This document shows positions 47,722 through 57,334 of a stretch of DNA of 64,000 nucleotides, in pieces. Source of the stretch: FEN-1219 sp963728995 (GTDB lineage: Bacteria; Pseudomonadota; Gammaproteobacteria; Steroidobacterales; Rariloculaceae); the NCBI GenBank assembly GCA_963728995.1, contig CAVSMD010000002.1, forward strand, positions 496,001-560,000, given 5' to 3'. Each line of letters begins with the position of its first letter. Position 1 is the first letter of the stretch. The position numbers and the translations under genes are program-made. A model generated the notes under the pieces. That model was not told where the DNA came from and did not search any database. It saw nothing but the letters and a program-made list of their open reading frames with translations.

Positions 47722-47988
47722 ATGAGCGAAAACGCGTCTCCCGGCCGCGCGAAGCGCAGCCGTGCCTCCGGCAACCCCCCGAGCTCCGCAAAACGCCGGT
47801 CGCCCCGGACCGCCGATGGAAGCTCCGCGATCTCCGCGGAGCAGCGCCACGCCATGATCGCCGAAGCGGCGTACTTACGGGCCGCCGAACGGGGCTTCAG
47901 CGGCGGCGATGCGCTCGCCGATTGGCTCGCGAGCGAGCGCGAGGTCGACGCGCTGCTGTCCGGCCCGAGTAGCGCGACGGAGTCGTAA
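47722..47988 (+). CDS. DUF2934 domain-containing protein
   Basis: 88 residues. The N-terminus is basic and disordered (RAKRSRASGN). The C-terminal helix pair RHAMIAEAAYLRAAERGFSG, then DALADWLASEREVDALL, is the DUF2934 motif, in which a short helical domain is always near a protein's end. Function unknown. CAGGAG lies just upstream of ATG 47722. It is divergent from the bactofilin gene. Confidence 0.88.
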   Translation: MSENASPGRAKRSRASGNPPSSAKRRSPRTADGSSAISAEQRHAMIAEAAYLRAAERGFSGGDALADWLASEREVDALLSGPSSATES

Positions 47989-48019
47989 GGCTCTGATTGC
48001 CCTGGGCTCGCGGTGCGGC

Positions 48020-48658
48020 TCAGGAGCGGCTGAAAAAGTCGATGATGCCGATGATCGCGGCCCAGGTCGCCGCCGACGCGAGCGCGACGGCGGCCACGGA
48101 CACCACCAGCCCGATCAGCACGATCAGCCCGTCGCGCTCGGTCATCCCGAGCGCGATCACCGTCGCCGCGAACGCCGGCGGCATGTTGCCGAGCAGCGGT
48201 ATCGGCAGAATCATGATCGCCCCGAGCACGAGTATCACGACGCCGACCAGCACCTTGCCGACGGATTCGGTCACGATCGGCAGGCGCGGCTTGCAGTAGC
48301 GCTCGAGCCGCCGCAGCAGCGGCGTTGCCCAGTCGACCACGCGCTGCAGGTCCCGTCGCGCGACGCTCTTGTCGGCGATCGCCCCCGGTAGCCACAGCCG
48401 GCGCCGCATGACGATCAGGTTCAGCGCGATGATCACGAGGGCGATGCCGCAGATCGTCGGAATGCCAGGCGGCATGGGCAAACAGCACGGCAACGCGAAC
48501 ACCAGCGTTGCGAAGCCGAAGGCGCGGTGCCGCAGGTCGAGGAGAATCTCGCGAAAAGTCACGCGCTCGCCGGGCCCGTGGGCAAGCGTGGCAAGCACCT
48601 CGGAGGTTCGTTCGGGGACGGGACGCCGTAGAGGGTACCCGTCGGCTTCTAGATCCAT
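48020..48658 (-). CDS. exoD: Exopolysaccharide synthesis protein ExoD family
   Basis: 212 residues. A cytoplasmic N-terminus with ILLDLRHRAFGFATLVFALP is followed by the family's CLPMPPGIPTICGIALVIIA and three more membrane helices ending in IGIIDFFSRS. ExoD members affect exopolysaccharide output and alkaline tolerance in rhizobia. Convergent with DUF2934, 31 bases away. Confidence 0.88.
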   Translation of the reverse strand: MDLEADGYPLRRPVPERTSEVLATLAHGPGERVTFREILLDLRHRAFGFATLVFALPCCLPMPPGIPTICGIALVIIALNLIVMRRRLWLPGAIADKSVARRDLQRVVDWATPLLRRLERYCKPRLPIVTESVGKVLVGVVILVLGAIMILPIPLLGNMPPAFAATVIALGMTERDGLIVLIGLVVSVAAVALASAATWAAIIGIIDFFSRS

Positions 48659-48743
48659 GTAGGGAGTGGAATCCTTGCTCCAGCGGCCGCGGCGCGACCC
48701 GCCATTCTAGCCGCAGGGGCAACGCGCCGAGCAATGCGCATGT

Positions 48744-49106
48744 TCAGGGGCGGGTCAGCAGCTCGATCGACTTCAGCTTGCCGTCCTCGAACGTCAGCAC
48801 GGCCGGAAATCGGCCGTAGCCGCGGTCGTAGGTCCACCGCTCGATGCGTGTCGTGCCCACCGTGGCCGTCGTGCCGTTCGGCCGATGCACGCGTCGCGGG
48901 ACGTCGTCCACGTTCTTGTCCTTCGGCGGTCCGCACTTCGCCTTGACCTCCGGCGCCACCATGCCCAGGTTGATCAGCACACTGCCGCAGCGCAGCAGGT
49001 CGTCGGCCCGGGCGCCCCATGGCGCGACGGAACCGATCGCCATGGCCGCCAGTGTCGCGTGACGCCCACCGGCGAGCGCTGACCATCGGCCGAACGGAAG
49101 CTGCAT
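48744..49106 (-). CDS. DUF2845 domain-containing secreted protein
   Basis: 120 residues with a signal peptide (AMAIGSVAPWGARA). The domain has DLLRCGSVLINLGMVAPEVK and ERWTYDRGYGRFPAVLTFED, with two Cys (RCGS, KCGP) likely forming a disulfide. Function unknown. ATG 49106 has GGAGAACG upstream; the longer frame to 49160 is not used. Confidence 0.85.
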   Translation of the reverse strand: MQLPFGRWSALAGGRHATLAAMAIGSVAPWGARADDLLRCGSVLINLGMVAPEVKAKCGPPKDKNVDDVPRRVHRPNGTTATVGTTRIERWTYDRGYGRFPAVLTFEDGKLKSIELLTRP

Positions 49107-49200
49107 CGACGTTCTCCGTGCTCTCGAAGTCAGTCTAAGGCGCGGTGCCGCGGCGACCAAGCCGCAAATCTTCGCAATCGAGGCAGCAACAGCGTGGTGA

Positions 49201-51345
49201 CTATGCGGAGCGCAACGCCGGCCGGTCCGGCATGTCGGGATTCACGAGCTTGGCCAGCACGTGGAACAGATCGCGATCGCCGACGACGGCCAACCGCTCC
49301 TGAGCCGTGAGCCAACCAAGCGCTTCCTCGACCGTGTGCGCATCGCCAAGCTTCGCCCGCGCCGTCATGAACATGACGTCCGGATGACCGCGCGTGGCCG
49401 GCGCTCGCGGCTGCACGGCTGAGAAGTGCCGCTGCCGTGCGAGGTCGTCGCGCAGCAGCCGCTCGATCGTGACTCCGTCGAGCATGGCAGCGAGCCGCTC
49501 CTCGATCTCGTTGCGGCGCGCGATGATGCCGGGCGCATGGACCTCCTCGGGTGTCACGAGGAACCCCAGCACCCGCAGCGCCTTACCGAGCCCTACGCTG
49601 CCGCTCGCCGCCGACAGCGGGAGCGCCAGCACGAGGCCCACCAGCGCCGGCGTCATCCACAGGAACAATGAAGGCGACACGGCCAGAAGGGTCAGCGCCA
49701 CCACCAGCCCGGCCAGCGTCTGCAGCCAATGACGCCGCAACAATCTCGCCCAGGGTGTCCGCGAGCGCTTGCGTCGCTGCGTCGCCCAGCCCGAGTCCTG
49801 GCCGAACAGGATCTCGAGCACCTGGCGCGACTGCATCATCATCATGATGGGCGCGAACAGGGCCGACAGCAGCGTCTCCATGACGGCGCCGAGCAGCACG
49901 CGAATCGGATTCACGGTGCGCCGCAGCTCGGCGTTCACGAACGCCCGCAATACACCGAGCACCTTCGGTAACAGCAAGATCGCCATCGCGAGAATGAACA
50001 GCTGGATCATGCGCGGCGTATCGAACTGCGGCCAGCGCGGGAACAGCGACCGCTCCTCCGTGAAGTATTGGAATTGCACCGTCGCGATCTGAGCGGCGGT
50101 GGCGAGACCCACGATGATCAGCGCGAACCACAACGGCGAGGCGAAGTAGCTCATGACGCCGATCGCCATGTGCATGCGATTCGACCACTTGAAGCCGCGC
50201 GCGCCGATCACTGCAAGGTGTTGAATGTTGCCCTGCGCCCAGCGTCGATCGCGCGCCGCGACGTCGAGCAGCGAAGGCGGGCTGTCCTCCCAGGACCCGC
50301 CGACCGTGGGCAACAGCCGCACGGCCCACCCCGCACGGCGCAGCAGCGCCGCCTCGACGAAATCGTGCGACATGATCGTACCGCCGAACGGCCGCTTGCC
50401 GGGCAGCGTCGGCAAGCCCGCGGCGGCGGCGAAAGCCCGGACGCGGACGATCGCGTTATGACCCCAGTAATTGCCGTCCTCGCCCTGCCACGCCGCAATG
50501 CCGCGTCCCACGATCGGACCGTAGATCGCGGTGGCGAACTGCTGGAGCCGAGCCAGCAACGTCGTGCCGCCGGCGAGCCGCGGCACGGTTTGCAGCAGGC
50601 CGAGCAGCGGATCGGCCGCCATCTCACGCACCAGCGTCAGCAATGTGTCCGCCGTCAGGATGCTGTCGGCATCCAGCACGATCATGAAGTCGTAGCGGCC
50701 GCCCCAGCGCGTGACGAAATCGTGGAGATTGCCGGCCTTACGTCCCGCATTGCCGGCGCGGCGCCGATACCAGACGCGCATCCGCTCCCCGAGCTTGTCG
50801 CGCAGCGCATGGAACGCGGCCGTCTCCTTGACGTAGATCTCGGGGTCGGTAGTGTCGGAAAGCACGAAAATCTCGAAGCCCGTCGCGTCGAGCTTCAGCA
50901 GGGCTTCGGCCATGGCCTCGAGCGCCGCGAAGCTCGTCGCCGGGCTCTCGTTGTACACCGGCATCGCGAGCGCCGTGCGATGGATGACGGGCGAGCTCGC
51001 GGCGGCCCGCAACCGCGTGCCGCCGAACAGGACCCCCGCGAGAGCCGCGCTGGCTGCGAGCGCGATCCAGCCGAACGTGATCGCGAATAGGATCACCATG
51101 GCCCACTGCAACGCGGATGCCACGGTGCCGAACGACACGACCGCGATCATCTCGCGGGTCGCGTACGCCGTGAGCCCCACCGCGCCGCCGAACGTCAGCA
51201 GCCGCGCCGCGATCGTCTTCGCCGACAGCCGCCCGGCACGGCGGGCAAACTCGTACCGGCGAAAGCTCTGCTCCGGCATGTCGAGCAACGCCGGCGGCGG
51301 CACCGCAGTCGACGGGCGCGCTATTGAGTCCATCGGTACAGCCAT
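49201..51345 (-). CDS. opgH: Glucans biosynthesis glucosyltransferase OpgH
   Basis: 714 residues. A GT2 glucosyltransferase sits between membrane segments: HRTALAMPVYNESPATSFAA, VLDADSILTADTLLTLVREM and the Q-x2-RW-like DRRWAQGNIQHLAV. The ATG at 51345 (or 51333) overlaps the opgG stop at 51321, so the pair is coupled. OpgH makes the linear beta-1,2-glucan backbone of osmoregulated periplasmic glucans from UDP-glucose. The C-terminus is shorter than in E. coli. Confidence 0.94.
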   Translation of the reverse strand: MAVPMDSIARPSTAVPPPALLDMPEQSFRRYEFARRAGRLSAKTIAARLLTFGGAVGLTAYATREMIAVVSFGTVASALQWAMVILFAITFGWIALAASAALAGVLFGGTRLRAAASSPVIHRTALAMPVYNESPATSFAALEAMAEALLKLDATGFEIFVLSDTTDPEIYVKETAAFHALRDKLGERMRVWYRRRAGNAGRKAGNLHDFVTRWGGRYDFMIVLDADSILTADTLLTLVREMAADPLLGLLQTVPRLAGGTTLLARLQQFATAIYGPIVGRGIAAWQGEDGNYWGHNAIVRVRAFAAAAGLPTLPGKRPFGGTIMSHDFVEAALLRRAGWAVRLLPTVGGSWEDSPPSLLDVAARDRRWAQGNIQHLAVIGARGFKWSNRMHMAIGVMSYFASPLWFALIIVGLATAAQIATVQFQYFTEERSLFPRWPQFDTPRMIQLFILAMAILLLPKVLGVLRAFVNAELRRTVNPIRVLLGAVMETLLSALFAPIMMMMQSRQVLEILFGQDSGWATQRRKRSRTPWARLLRRHWLQTLAGLVVALTLLAVSPSLFLWMTPALVGLVLALPLSAASGSVGLGKALRVLGFLVTPEEVHAPGIIARRNEIEERLAAMLDGVTIERLLRDDLARQRHFSAVQPRAPATRGHPDVMFMTARAKLGDAHTVEEALGWLTAQERLAVVGDRDLFHVLAKLVNPDMPDRPALRSA

Positions 51346-52829
51346 GTCTCGGCCCAGGGTTTGCCCTTCGACGTCAGCACCAGGCGCAGCTCGACGATGT
51401 CCTCGCGCCCGGGATCGAGCTCGAAGCTGGCCCGGTAGATGTCGCTCTGCGGCAGCGTAAGACCGCGCGAATTCAAGACCGTGCCGCCCGAGCTCCACAC
51501 CTCGGCCTTCAAGTCCTGCGGAACCGGGCCGCGGCCGCGGAAGTCGACGACGAACGATCGCTGACTTTGATTCTGCAGCGCTTGACCCGAGCGGGTTGCG
51601 ACCACGCGTGCCAGCGACCCATCGAGCGGCTCCGTGGTGAAGCGCATGCGATAGGAGAAATTCGCTCTGCCGCCCGCCGGGATCGGCGTTTCCGGCTGCC
51701 AATAGGTGACGATGTTGTCGTGAATCTCGCGGTCGGAGGGGATCTCGACGAGCTCGACGTGGCCGCGCCCCCAATCGCCCTTCGGCTCTATCCACAACGA
51801 CGGTCGGCGATTGTAGAGCGCCTCGGCGTCCTGGAAGTCTTCGAAATCGCGTTTGCGCTGCAGCAACCCGAAGCCTTGCGGGTTCTCGTCGACGAACGCG
51901 GACACCTGGAGGGAGGGCGGATTCGCGAGGGGCCGCCAGATGCGCTCCCCATTGCCGTTGACCATCTGTAGCCCGTCGGAGTCGTGCACGGCGTTCCGAT
52001 AGTCATCGAAGCGCGCGCGGTTGGACGGAGTCGAACAGGAACATCGACGTCAAGGGCGCGACGCCGAAGGCATTGAGCTCGACGCGGGGAAACAGCGCGG
52101 CGTCCACGTCGATGATCGGTCTCGTTGCCGGGCTTGGCCGTGAACGTGTAGGCCCCGACGACGGACGGACTCTGGAGCAACGCATGAATCACGATTCGGT
52201 CGGCCCGCTCCGGCGGCCGCTCGATCCAGAAGTTCGTCCAGGCCGGAAACTCCTCGCCCTCGCGCCGCGCAGTGCGCACGGCAAGACCGCGCGCGGACAA
52301 TCCATAGAGCTGACCACGCGCCACGGCGCGAAAATAGCTTGCGCCCTGAAACACGAGGAACTCGTCCTGGACGTCGGGGCTGTTCAGCGGCGCGCGCACG
52401 CGGAACCCGGAGTACGCGGCGTCCGGACCGGCCACGAGGGCGTTCGCGATCGGACTCGAACAAATCGTTCGTGAACAGAACGCGGCGCGCCGTCTTGGCC
52501 ACCACGAGATTGATGTTGACCGGAATGTTGAAGATGAACCCGGGATAGAACAGATCGATCGTGAACGTGCGGTTCTCGCCGTTCCAGATCGCCGCGTCCG
52601 ACCGAAAACGGATCGACCGATACTGATCGTACGAGAGCTTGAGCTCCGGCGCGTTGTGCCGGATCACGTCGACGTACGGGTGCTTCGCGAGCTCCTCTGC
52701 TTTCGCCAGCAACACGTCCCGGTCGAAAGGCTCGGTGGGTCGCTCCTGCGCGCGGGCGATCATGCCGAAGCAGCACACCGCCACGGCGAGGCTCACTGTC
52801 CTTGCAATATCCATGAACTTCACCGACAC
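51321..52829 (-). CDS. opgG: Glucan biosynthesis protein G, three frameshifts in this sequence
   Basis: About 500 residues when reconstructed. A signal peptide (VSLAVAVCCFGMIARAQ) is followed by RPTEPFDRDVLLAKAEELAK, DAAIWNGENRTFTIDLFYPG, then AYSGFRVRAPLNSPDVQDEF, VELNAFGVAPLTSMFLFDSV and finally NGNGERIWRPLANPPSLQVS to the stop. Extra bases near 52440, 52125 and 52015 shift the frame each time. OpgG is the periplasmic protein that branches the glucan made by OpgH. It is divergent from the FAD/Fe-S enzyme. Confidence 0.9.
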
Positions 52830-53053
52830 ACCGCAGACCGATCTCGTGCCTGGCCGGCACCTTGCCTATGCATACTAGCTACCAAATTGCTGGAGTGGAC
52901 CTCGTCGTCGTTCGGCGACACGTACTGGGCGAGCTGGCGATCGCCTTGGGCGGCGATCCGGCGGGATTTCTTGGCCGCAATTCTAGCAAAGTCGCTCCCG
53001 GACCCGCATACAATAAGCACCGTTAGCTCAAGCACTTGCCGCACCCGACCCAG

Positions 53054-55966
53054 ATGCCCCCTGCACCGCTCGACTCCTTGCAAGCGCAACTCCGCCGCGA
53101 GCTTCGCGGCGAGGTGCTGTTCGACACCTTCAGCCGCGGTCGCTATTCGACCGACGCATCGATCTACCAGATCGAGCCGCTCGGCGTCGTCGTGCCGCGC
53201 AGCAGCGACGATGCCATCGCGGCTCTCACGATCGCGGCCGCGGCCGGCGTGCCGATCCTGCCGCGCGGCGCCGGCACGTCGCAGTGCGGGCAGGCCGTCG
53301 GCGCGGCACTCGTCGTCGACCACAGCAAGTACTTGAATCGTTTGGTCGAACTCGACACCGTCGCCCGCACGGCGTGGGTGGAGCCGGGCATCGTGCTCGA
53401 CGAGTTGAACGCCCAGCTCAAGCGGCATGGGCTCTGGTATCCCGTCGACGTGTCGACCTCGGCGCAAGCGACTCTAGGGGGTATGACCGCCAACAACAGC
53501 TGCGGTGCCCGCTCGATGCGCTACGGCAACATGGTCCACAACGTGCTCGCGGCGGAAACGTGGCTCACGAGCGGTGAGACGCTGACGTTCGGCGAGGTCC
53601 CGGCCGGGGCACCGACGGGTCCGGAACGCTACCGCCGGCTCGTCGCGCAGATGCGCGAGCTCTATACGCGCGAGCGCGGCGAGATCGAGGCGCGCGTGCC
53701 GAAAGTGCAGCGGCGGGTGGCCGGCTACAACCTCGACATGGCCTCCACGGACGCCTTCAACATGGCGCACGTGCTGGTCGGCTCCGAGGGCACGCTCGGC
53801 TACTTCCGCAGGATCAAGCTCAAGCTCTGGCCGCTGCCCACGCATAAGGTGCTCGGCGTCGTTCATTTCCCGACGTTCTATCAGGCCATGGACCTCACGC
53901 AGCACATCGTGAAGCTCGGACCCGCGGCCGTGGAGCTCGTCGACCGCACCATGATCGAGCTGTCGCGCGACATCGCGGCGTTTCGCGCGACGATCGCGAA
54001 AACGATCCTCGGTGCGCCCGAAGCGATCCTGCTCGTCGAGTTCGCGGGCGACGAGCTCGCGCCGCAGCTTGCGAAGCTCCGCGCATTGACCGAGCTCATG
54101 GCGGATCTCGGCCTGCCGGGCAGCGTCGTCGAGATCGCGGATGCGGCCTGGCAGCGCGACGTTTGGGAAGTGCGCAAGGCCGGCCTGAACATCATGATGT
54201 CGATGAAGGGCGACGGCAAACCCGTGTCGTTCATCGAGGATTGCGCCGTGCCGCTCGAGCATCTGGCGGACTACACGCAGCGGCTCACGCAGGTATTCGA
54301 GAAACATGGCACACGCGGCACGTTCTATGCGCATGCCTCGGTCGGCTGCCTGCACGTGCGCCCCGTGCTGAACATGCGCAACGAGCACGGCGCACGACAG
54401 ATGCGGGCGATCGCCGAGGAAGCGTGTGCGCTCGTCAAGCACTACAAGGGATCGTACTCCGGAGAGCACGGCGACGGCCTCGTCCGCTCCGAGTGGATAG
54501 AGCCTCTATACGGGCCGCGGCTCGCGCGCGCGTTCGCCGACATCAAGCAGGCGTTCGATCCGAAAGGTCTCATGAATCCCGGCAAGATCGTCGCGGCACC
54601 GAAGATGGACGATCGCTCGCTGTTCCGTTTCAAGCCGAGCTACGCGACGCCGTCGCTCACCACGGGGCTCGATTGGTCCGAGCACGAGGTCGGCGAGGAG
54701 AATCGCGGCCGCGGATTCGCGGCGGCCGTGGAGATGTGCAACAACAACGGACACTGCCGCAAGTTCGACGCCGGCACGATGTGCCCGTCGTACCGCGTCA
54801 CGCGCGACGAGCGCGACGCCACGCGCGGCCGCGCCAATTCGCTGCGGCTGGCGCTCTCGGGACAGCTCGGCGCCAACGCATTGGCCTCGCGGGAGCTGTA
54901 CGACACGCTCGCGCTGTGCGTGTCGTGCAAGGGCTGCAAGCGCGAATGCCCGACCGGTGTGGACATGGCCGCGATGAAGATCGAGTTTCTGCATCAGTAC
55001 CACCAGCACCGCCCCCGCGCGCTGCGCGATCGGCTGATCGCGCATCTGCCGCGCTACGCGCGAACCGCGGCCCGCTTCGCGGCGCTCGCGAACCTGCGCG
55101 ATCGGCTGCCCCTGGTGGCCTGGCTGTCGGAGCGCCTCACGGGCCTCGCGGCCCGGCGTTCGCTGCCGCAATGGCAGAGCAACTACTTTCGCGGCGCGGC
55201 GGAGCTGCCGGCGGGCGCCGCAGGCGCCGCCGGCGAGGTCGTGCTGCTGCCCGACACCTTTAATACGTACTTCGAGCCCGAGAACCTGCGGGCCGCCGTG
55301 CGGGTCCTGACGGCGGCCGGCTATCGGATCCACGTCCCCGAGCCCGCCGGCGGCGACCGGCCGCTGTGCTGCGGCCGCACGTATCTCGCGGCGGGCATGC
55401 TCGAGGAGGCGCGTCACGAAGCGCGTCGCAGCATGGCCGCGCTCGCCCCGTTCGTCGCGCGCGGCGTCCCGATCGTCGGCCTCGAGCCCTCGTGTCTGTT
55501 CGGGCTGCGCGACGAGTTCCGCACGTTGCTGCCGGGCGAGGACAGCGCGACGCTCGCGGCCGCCGCGCTGACGTTCGAGGAGTTTCTGGCGCGGGAGCGC
55601 GCCGCGAATCGTCTCGCGCTGGCGTTCCGCCGCTCGCCGTACCGGCGCGCCCTCGTGCACGGGCACTGTCATCAAAAGGCCTTCGGCGTCATGCCGACCG
55701 TGGTCGATGCGCTGAAGCTCGTGCCCGGCCTCGAGGTGGAGACCGTGACCTCGAGCTGCTGCGGGATGGCCGGGGCGTTCGGCTACCAGGCGGAGCACCT
55801 GGCGATCTCGCTGCAGATGGCCGAGGCAACGCTGCTGCCCGCGGTGCGCCGGGCGCCGGCCGACACCGTCATCGTGGCCGATGGCACGAGCTGCCGGCAT
55901 CAAATCCATGACGGTGCCGGCCGCGAAGCCGTCCATGTCGCGCGCGTGCTCGCGGAAGCCCTGTAG
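53054..55966 (+). CDS. FAD-binding and 4Fe-4S-binding oxidoreductase (D-lactate/glycolate dehydrogenase-like fusion)
   Basis: About 970 residues. The N-terminal FAD_binding_4 domain has PRGAGTSQCGQAVGAALVVD and GMTANNSCGARSMRYGNMVH; the FAD-linked oxidase C domain ends SYSGEHGDGLVRSEW and FDPKGLMNPGKIV. The C-terminal part has the cluster motif LCVSCKGCKRECPTGVDMA and two CCG domains (LCCGRTYLA, SSCCGMAGAFG). It resembles a GlcD/GlcF or Dld fusion oxidising 2-hydroxy acids. ATG 53054 is chosen; an in-frame TTG at 53036 is possible. Confidence 0.9.
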   Translation: MPPAPLDSLQAQLRRELRGEVLFDTFSRGRYSTDASIYQIEPLGVVVPRSSDDAIAALTIAAAAGVPILPRGAGTSQCGQAVGAALVVDHSKYLNRLVELDTVARTAWVEPGIVLDELNAQLKRHGLWYPVDVSTSAQATLGGMTANNSCGARSMRYGNMVHNVLAAETWLTSGETLTFGEVPAGAPTGPERYRRLVAQMRELYTRERGEIEARVPKVQRRVAGYNLDMASTDAFNMAHVLVGSEGTLGYFRRIKLKLWPLPTHKVLGVVHFPTFYQAMDLTQHIVKLGPAAVELVDRTMIELSRDIAAFRATIAKTILGAPEAILLVEFAGDELAPQLAKLRALTELMADLGLPGSVVEIADAAWQRDVWEVRKAGLNIMMSMKGDGKPVSFIEDCAVPLEHLADYTQRLTQVFEKHGTRGTFYAHASVGCLHVRPVLNMRNEHGARQMRAIAEEACALVKHYKGSYSGEHGDGLVRSEWIEPLYGPRLARAFADIKQAFDPKGLMNPGKIVAAPKMDDRSLFRFKPSYATPSLTTGLDWSEHEVGEENRGRGFAAAVEMCNNNGHCRKFDAGTMCPSYRVTRDERDATRGRANSLRLALSGQLGANALASRELYDTLALCVSCKGCKRECPTGVDMAAMKIEFLHQYHQHRPRALRDRLIAHLPRYARTAARFAALANLRDRLPLVAWLSERLTGLAARRSLPQWQSNYFRGAAELPAGAAGAAGEVVLLPDTFNTYFEPENLRAAVRVLTAAGYRIHVPEPAGGDRPLCCGRTYLAAGMLEEARHEARRSMAALAPFVARGVPIVGLEPSCLFGLRDEFRTLLPGEDSATLAAAALTFEEFLARERAANRLALAFRRSPYRRALVHGHCHQKAFGVMPTVVDALKLVPGLEVETVTSSCCGMAGAFGYQAEHLAISLQMAEATLLPAVRRAPADTVIVADGTSCRHQIHDGAGREAVHVARVLAEAL

Positions 55967-56061
55967 TCCCGCTTCGCTCGCGCGGCCATTCGAGCGGCGC
56001 TGGATCTTCGATACGGTATGACACGTCACGCGCGCCCGGGAATCGGCGTCAATGGCGCACG

Positions 56062-56367
56062 ATGACCCACCGCAAGGAACGGATCGCTGCCATGACCGAC
56101 CAGGCCAACGCCGAACCGACCCACCGCTCGCTCGCGAGCCTCGCGCAATTGCTCCGCGACGGGCCGCTGCGGGAGCTCACCAAGTTGCATCGCAAGGCGA
56201 CCCTGGTGTCCGACGCCGAAATCGGGAACCACGGCGCGCGGCTCGAGCAGCTGACGGAGCTCGCGCTGCTATCGCTCGCGGCCATGGAGCACTTTCAAGC
56301 CTTTACGCGCGAGCTCCGCGCCCACATCGCCGACCTCGCGAGCACGCCGAGCCTCGACCTGCATTGA
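56062..56367 (+). CDS. Small hypothetical protein, 101 aa
   Basis: 101 residues, almost wholly helical: LASLAQLLRDGPLRELTKLH, ARLEQLTELALLSLAAMEHF, then AFTRELRAHIADLAS. A short amphipathic bundle or coiled coil is likely. ATG 56092 (MTDQ) is an alternative start. No family recognised. Confidence 0.6.
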   Translation: MTHRKERIAAMTDQANAEPTHRSLASLAQLLRDGPLRELTKLHRKATLVSDAEIGNHGARLEQLTELALLSLAAMEHFQAFTRELRAHIADLASTPSLDLH

Positions 56368-56553
56368 GTCGCGCAGCGACTGGCACCGAGCGCGGACTCG
56401 GGCGTATATTGTCAACACGGGCTGGGCCTGATCTCACACAGTCAACAGCTTGAGAAACTTGGTCATGTCTCGATCCCTTGGATCGAGGGCGCACGACCAG
56501 ATGCTAAAGCAGGGCCGATAGTGAGCAGGCACCAGCCCTCTTGCATGCGCGCG

Positions 56554-57093
56554 CTAGTCGAACAGCGCGGCGACGGCGTCGCCCACGCGGACGGCACCCC
56601 CCATAGCACCCGCGCATGGATCCCGCGCAGATTCAGCTGTCTGCCCACGGCGGAGCGCGACGAAGCGCAGGGCATCGAGCCCATAGCGCTCGCGAAACTT
56701 GCGACAGCCGGTGTGCGGCTCGGCGCTGACCTCGACGACGGCCGCGCCGATCGCGAGCCGCGATCCGGGCGGCAGGTGCGCGGCGCTCAAGTCGAAGTCC
56801 ACATACAGCTGATCGCCGGCCAGCGGCCACCGGTCGCGGCTCTGCGCGAGCAACGCAGCGACGCGCGCGCTCATCAGCGTCAGCGGCTCGCCGTGCGGCG
56901 GCGTCGCGAGCGCCCACCGATCGCCGACGAGGCCGCCGCCGGCCGTGAGCTCCGCCGCCTGGAGCACCTCGCGCGTTCCGGAACCCGGGCGCCGCACGAT
57001 CATCTCCAGGATGCCGCGCTCGCGCGGCGCCGCGCGCAGCAACGGCAGCGCCGCCTCGAGCTCTGCGTAGCCGAGCTGGCGCACGGTCGTCAC
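56554..57093 (-). CDS. MOSC domain-containing protein, local frame shift inside
   Basis: 179 residues. The fold shows GTREVLQAAELTAGGGLVGD, GDQLYVDFDLSAAHLPPGSR and PHTGCRKFRERYG with the conserved Cys of molybdenum-cofactor-sulfurase C-terminal domains. Between about 56665 and 56600 the given frame reads nonsense, while the neighbouring frame reads VGRQLNLRGIHARVL, the expected ending; a G6 run lies at the return point. So two compensating indels hide a normal C-terminus. MOSC proteins handle sulfur or pterin-bound metal. Confidence 0.84.
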   Translation of the reverse strand: MTTVRQLGYAELEAALPLLRAAPRERGILEMIVRRPGSGTREVLQAAELTAGGGLVGDRWALATPPHGEPLTLMSARVAALLAQSRDRWPLAGDQLYVDFDLSAAHLPPGSRLAIGAAVVEVSAEPHTGCRKFRERYGLDALRFVALRRGQTAESARDPCAGAMGGAVRVGDAVAALFD

Positions 57094-57334
57094 GCCCCGC
57101 GCCCTCGGAGCGTGCGCGTCGTGCGCCGTGTGTGCGCGCTGCGCGGCGAGCTCCGCGAGGAGCTGTAATTGCCGACGTCCGGGTTGGCGCTCATGGGGCC
57201 GCCAGATTAAGCGACGGACGCCGCAATGTCGCGGCGCGCATGGGGACGCTCGCCCGAACGGGTAGCGCCGCCCCGGCGGAATTCTCTAGTATGACGAGAG
57301 CATAGAAGCCCTACCGCTTTCCGGGAGCAGTCCA

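Noticed and set aside
54506..56029. 507-residue minus-strand ORF
   Set aside because: Shadow of the FAD/Fe-S oxidoreductase, Arg/His/Gln-rich with no domain signature.
56368..56400. Short hairpin GTCGC-GCA-GCGAC after the 101-residue ORF
   Set aside because: The stem has only five pairs and no T-run follows, too weak to call a terminator.
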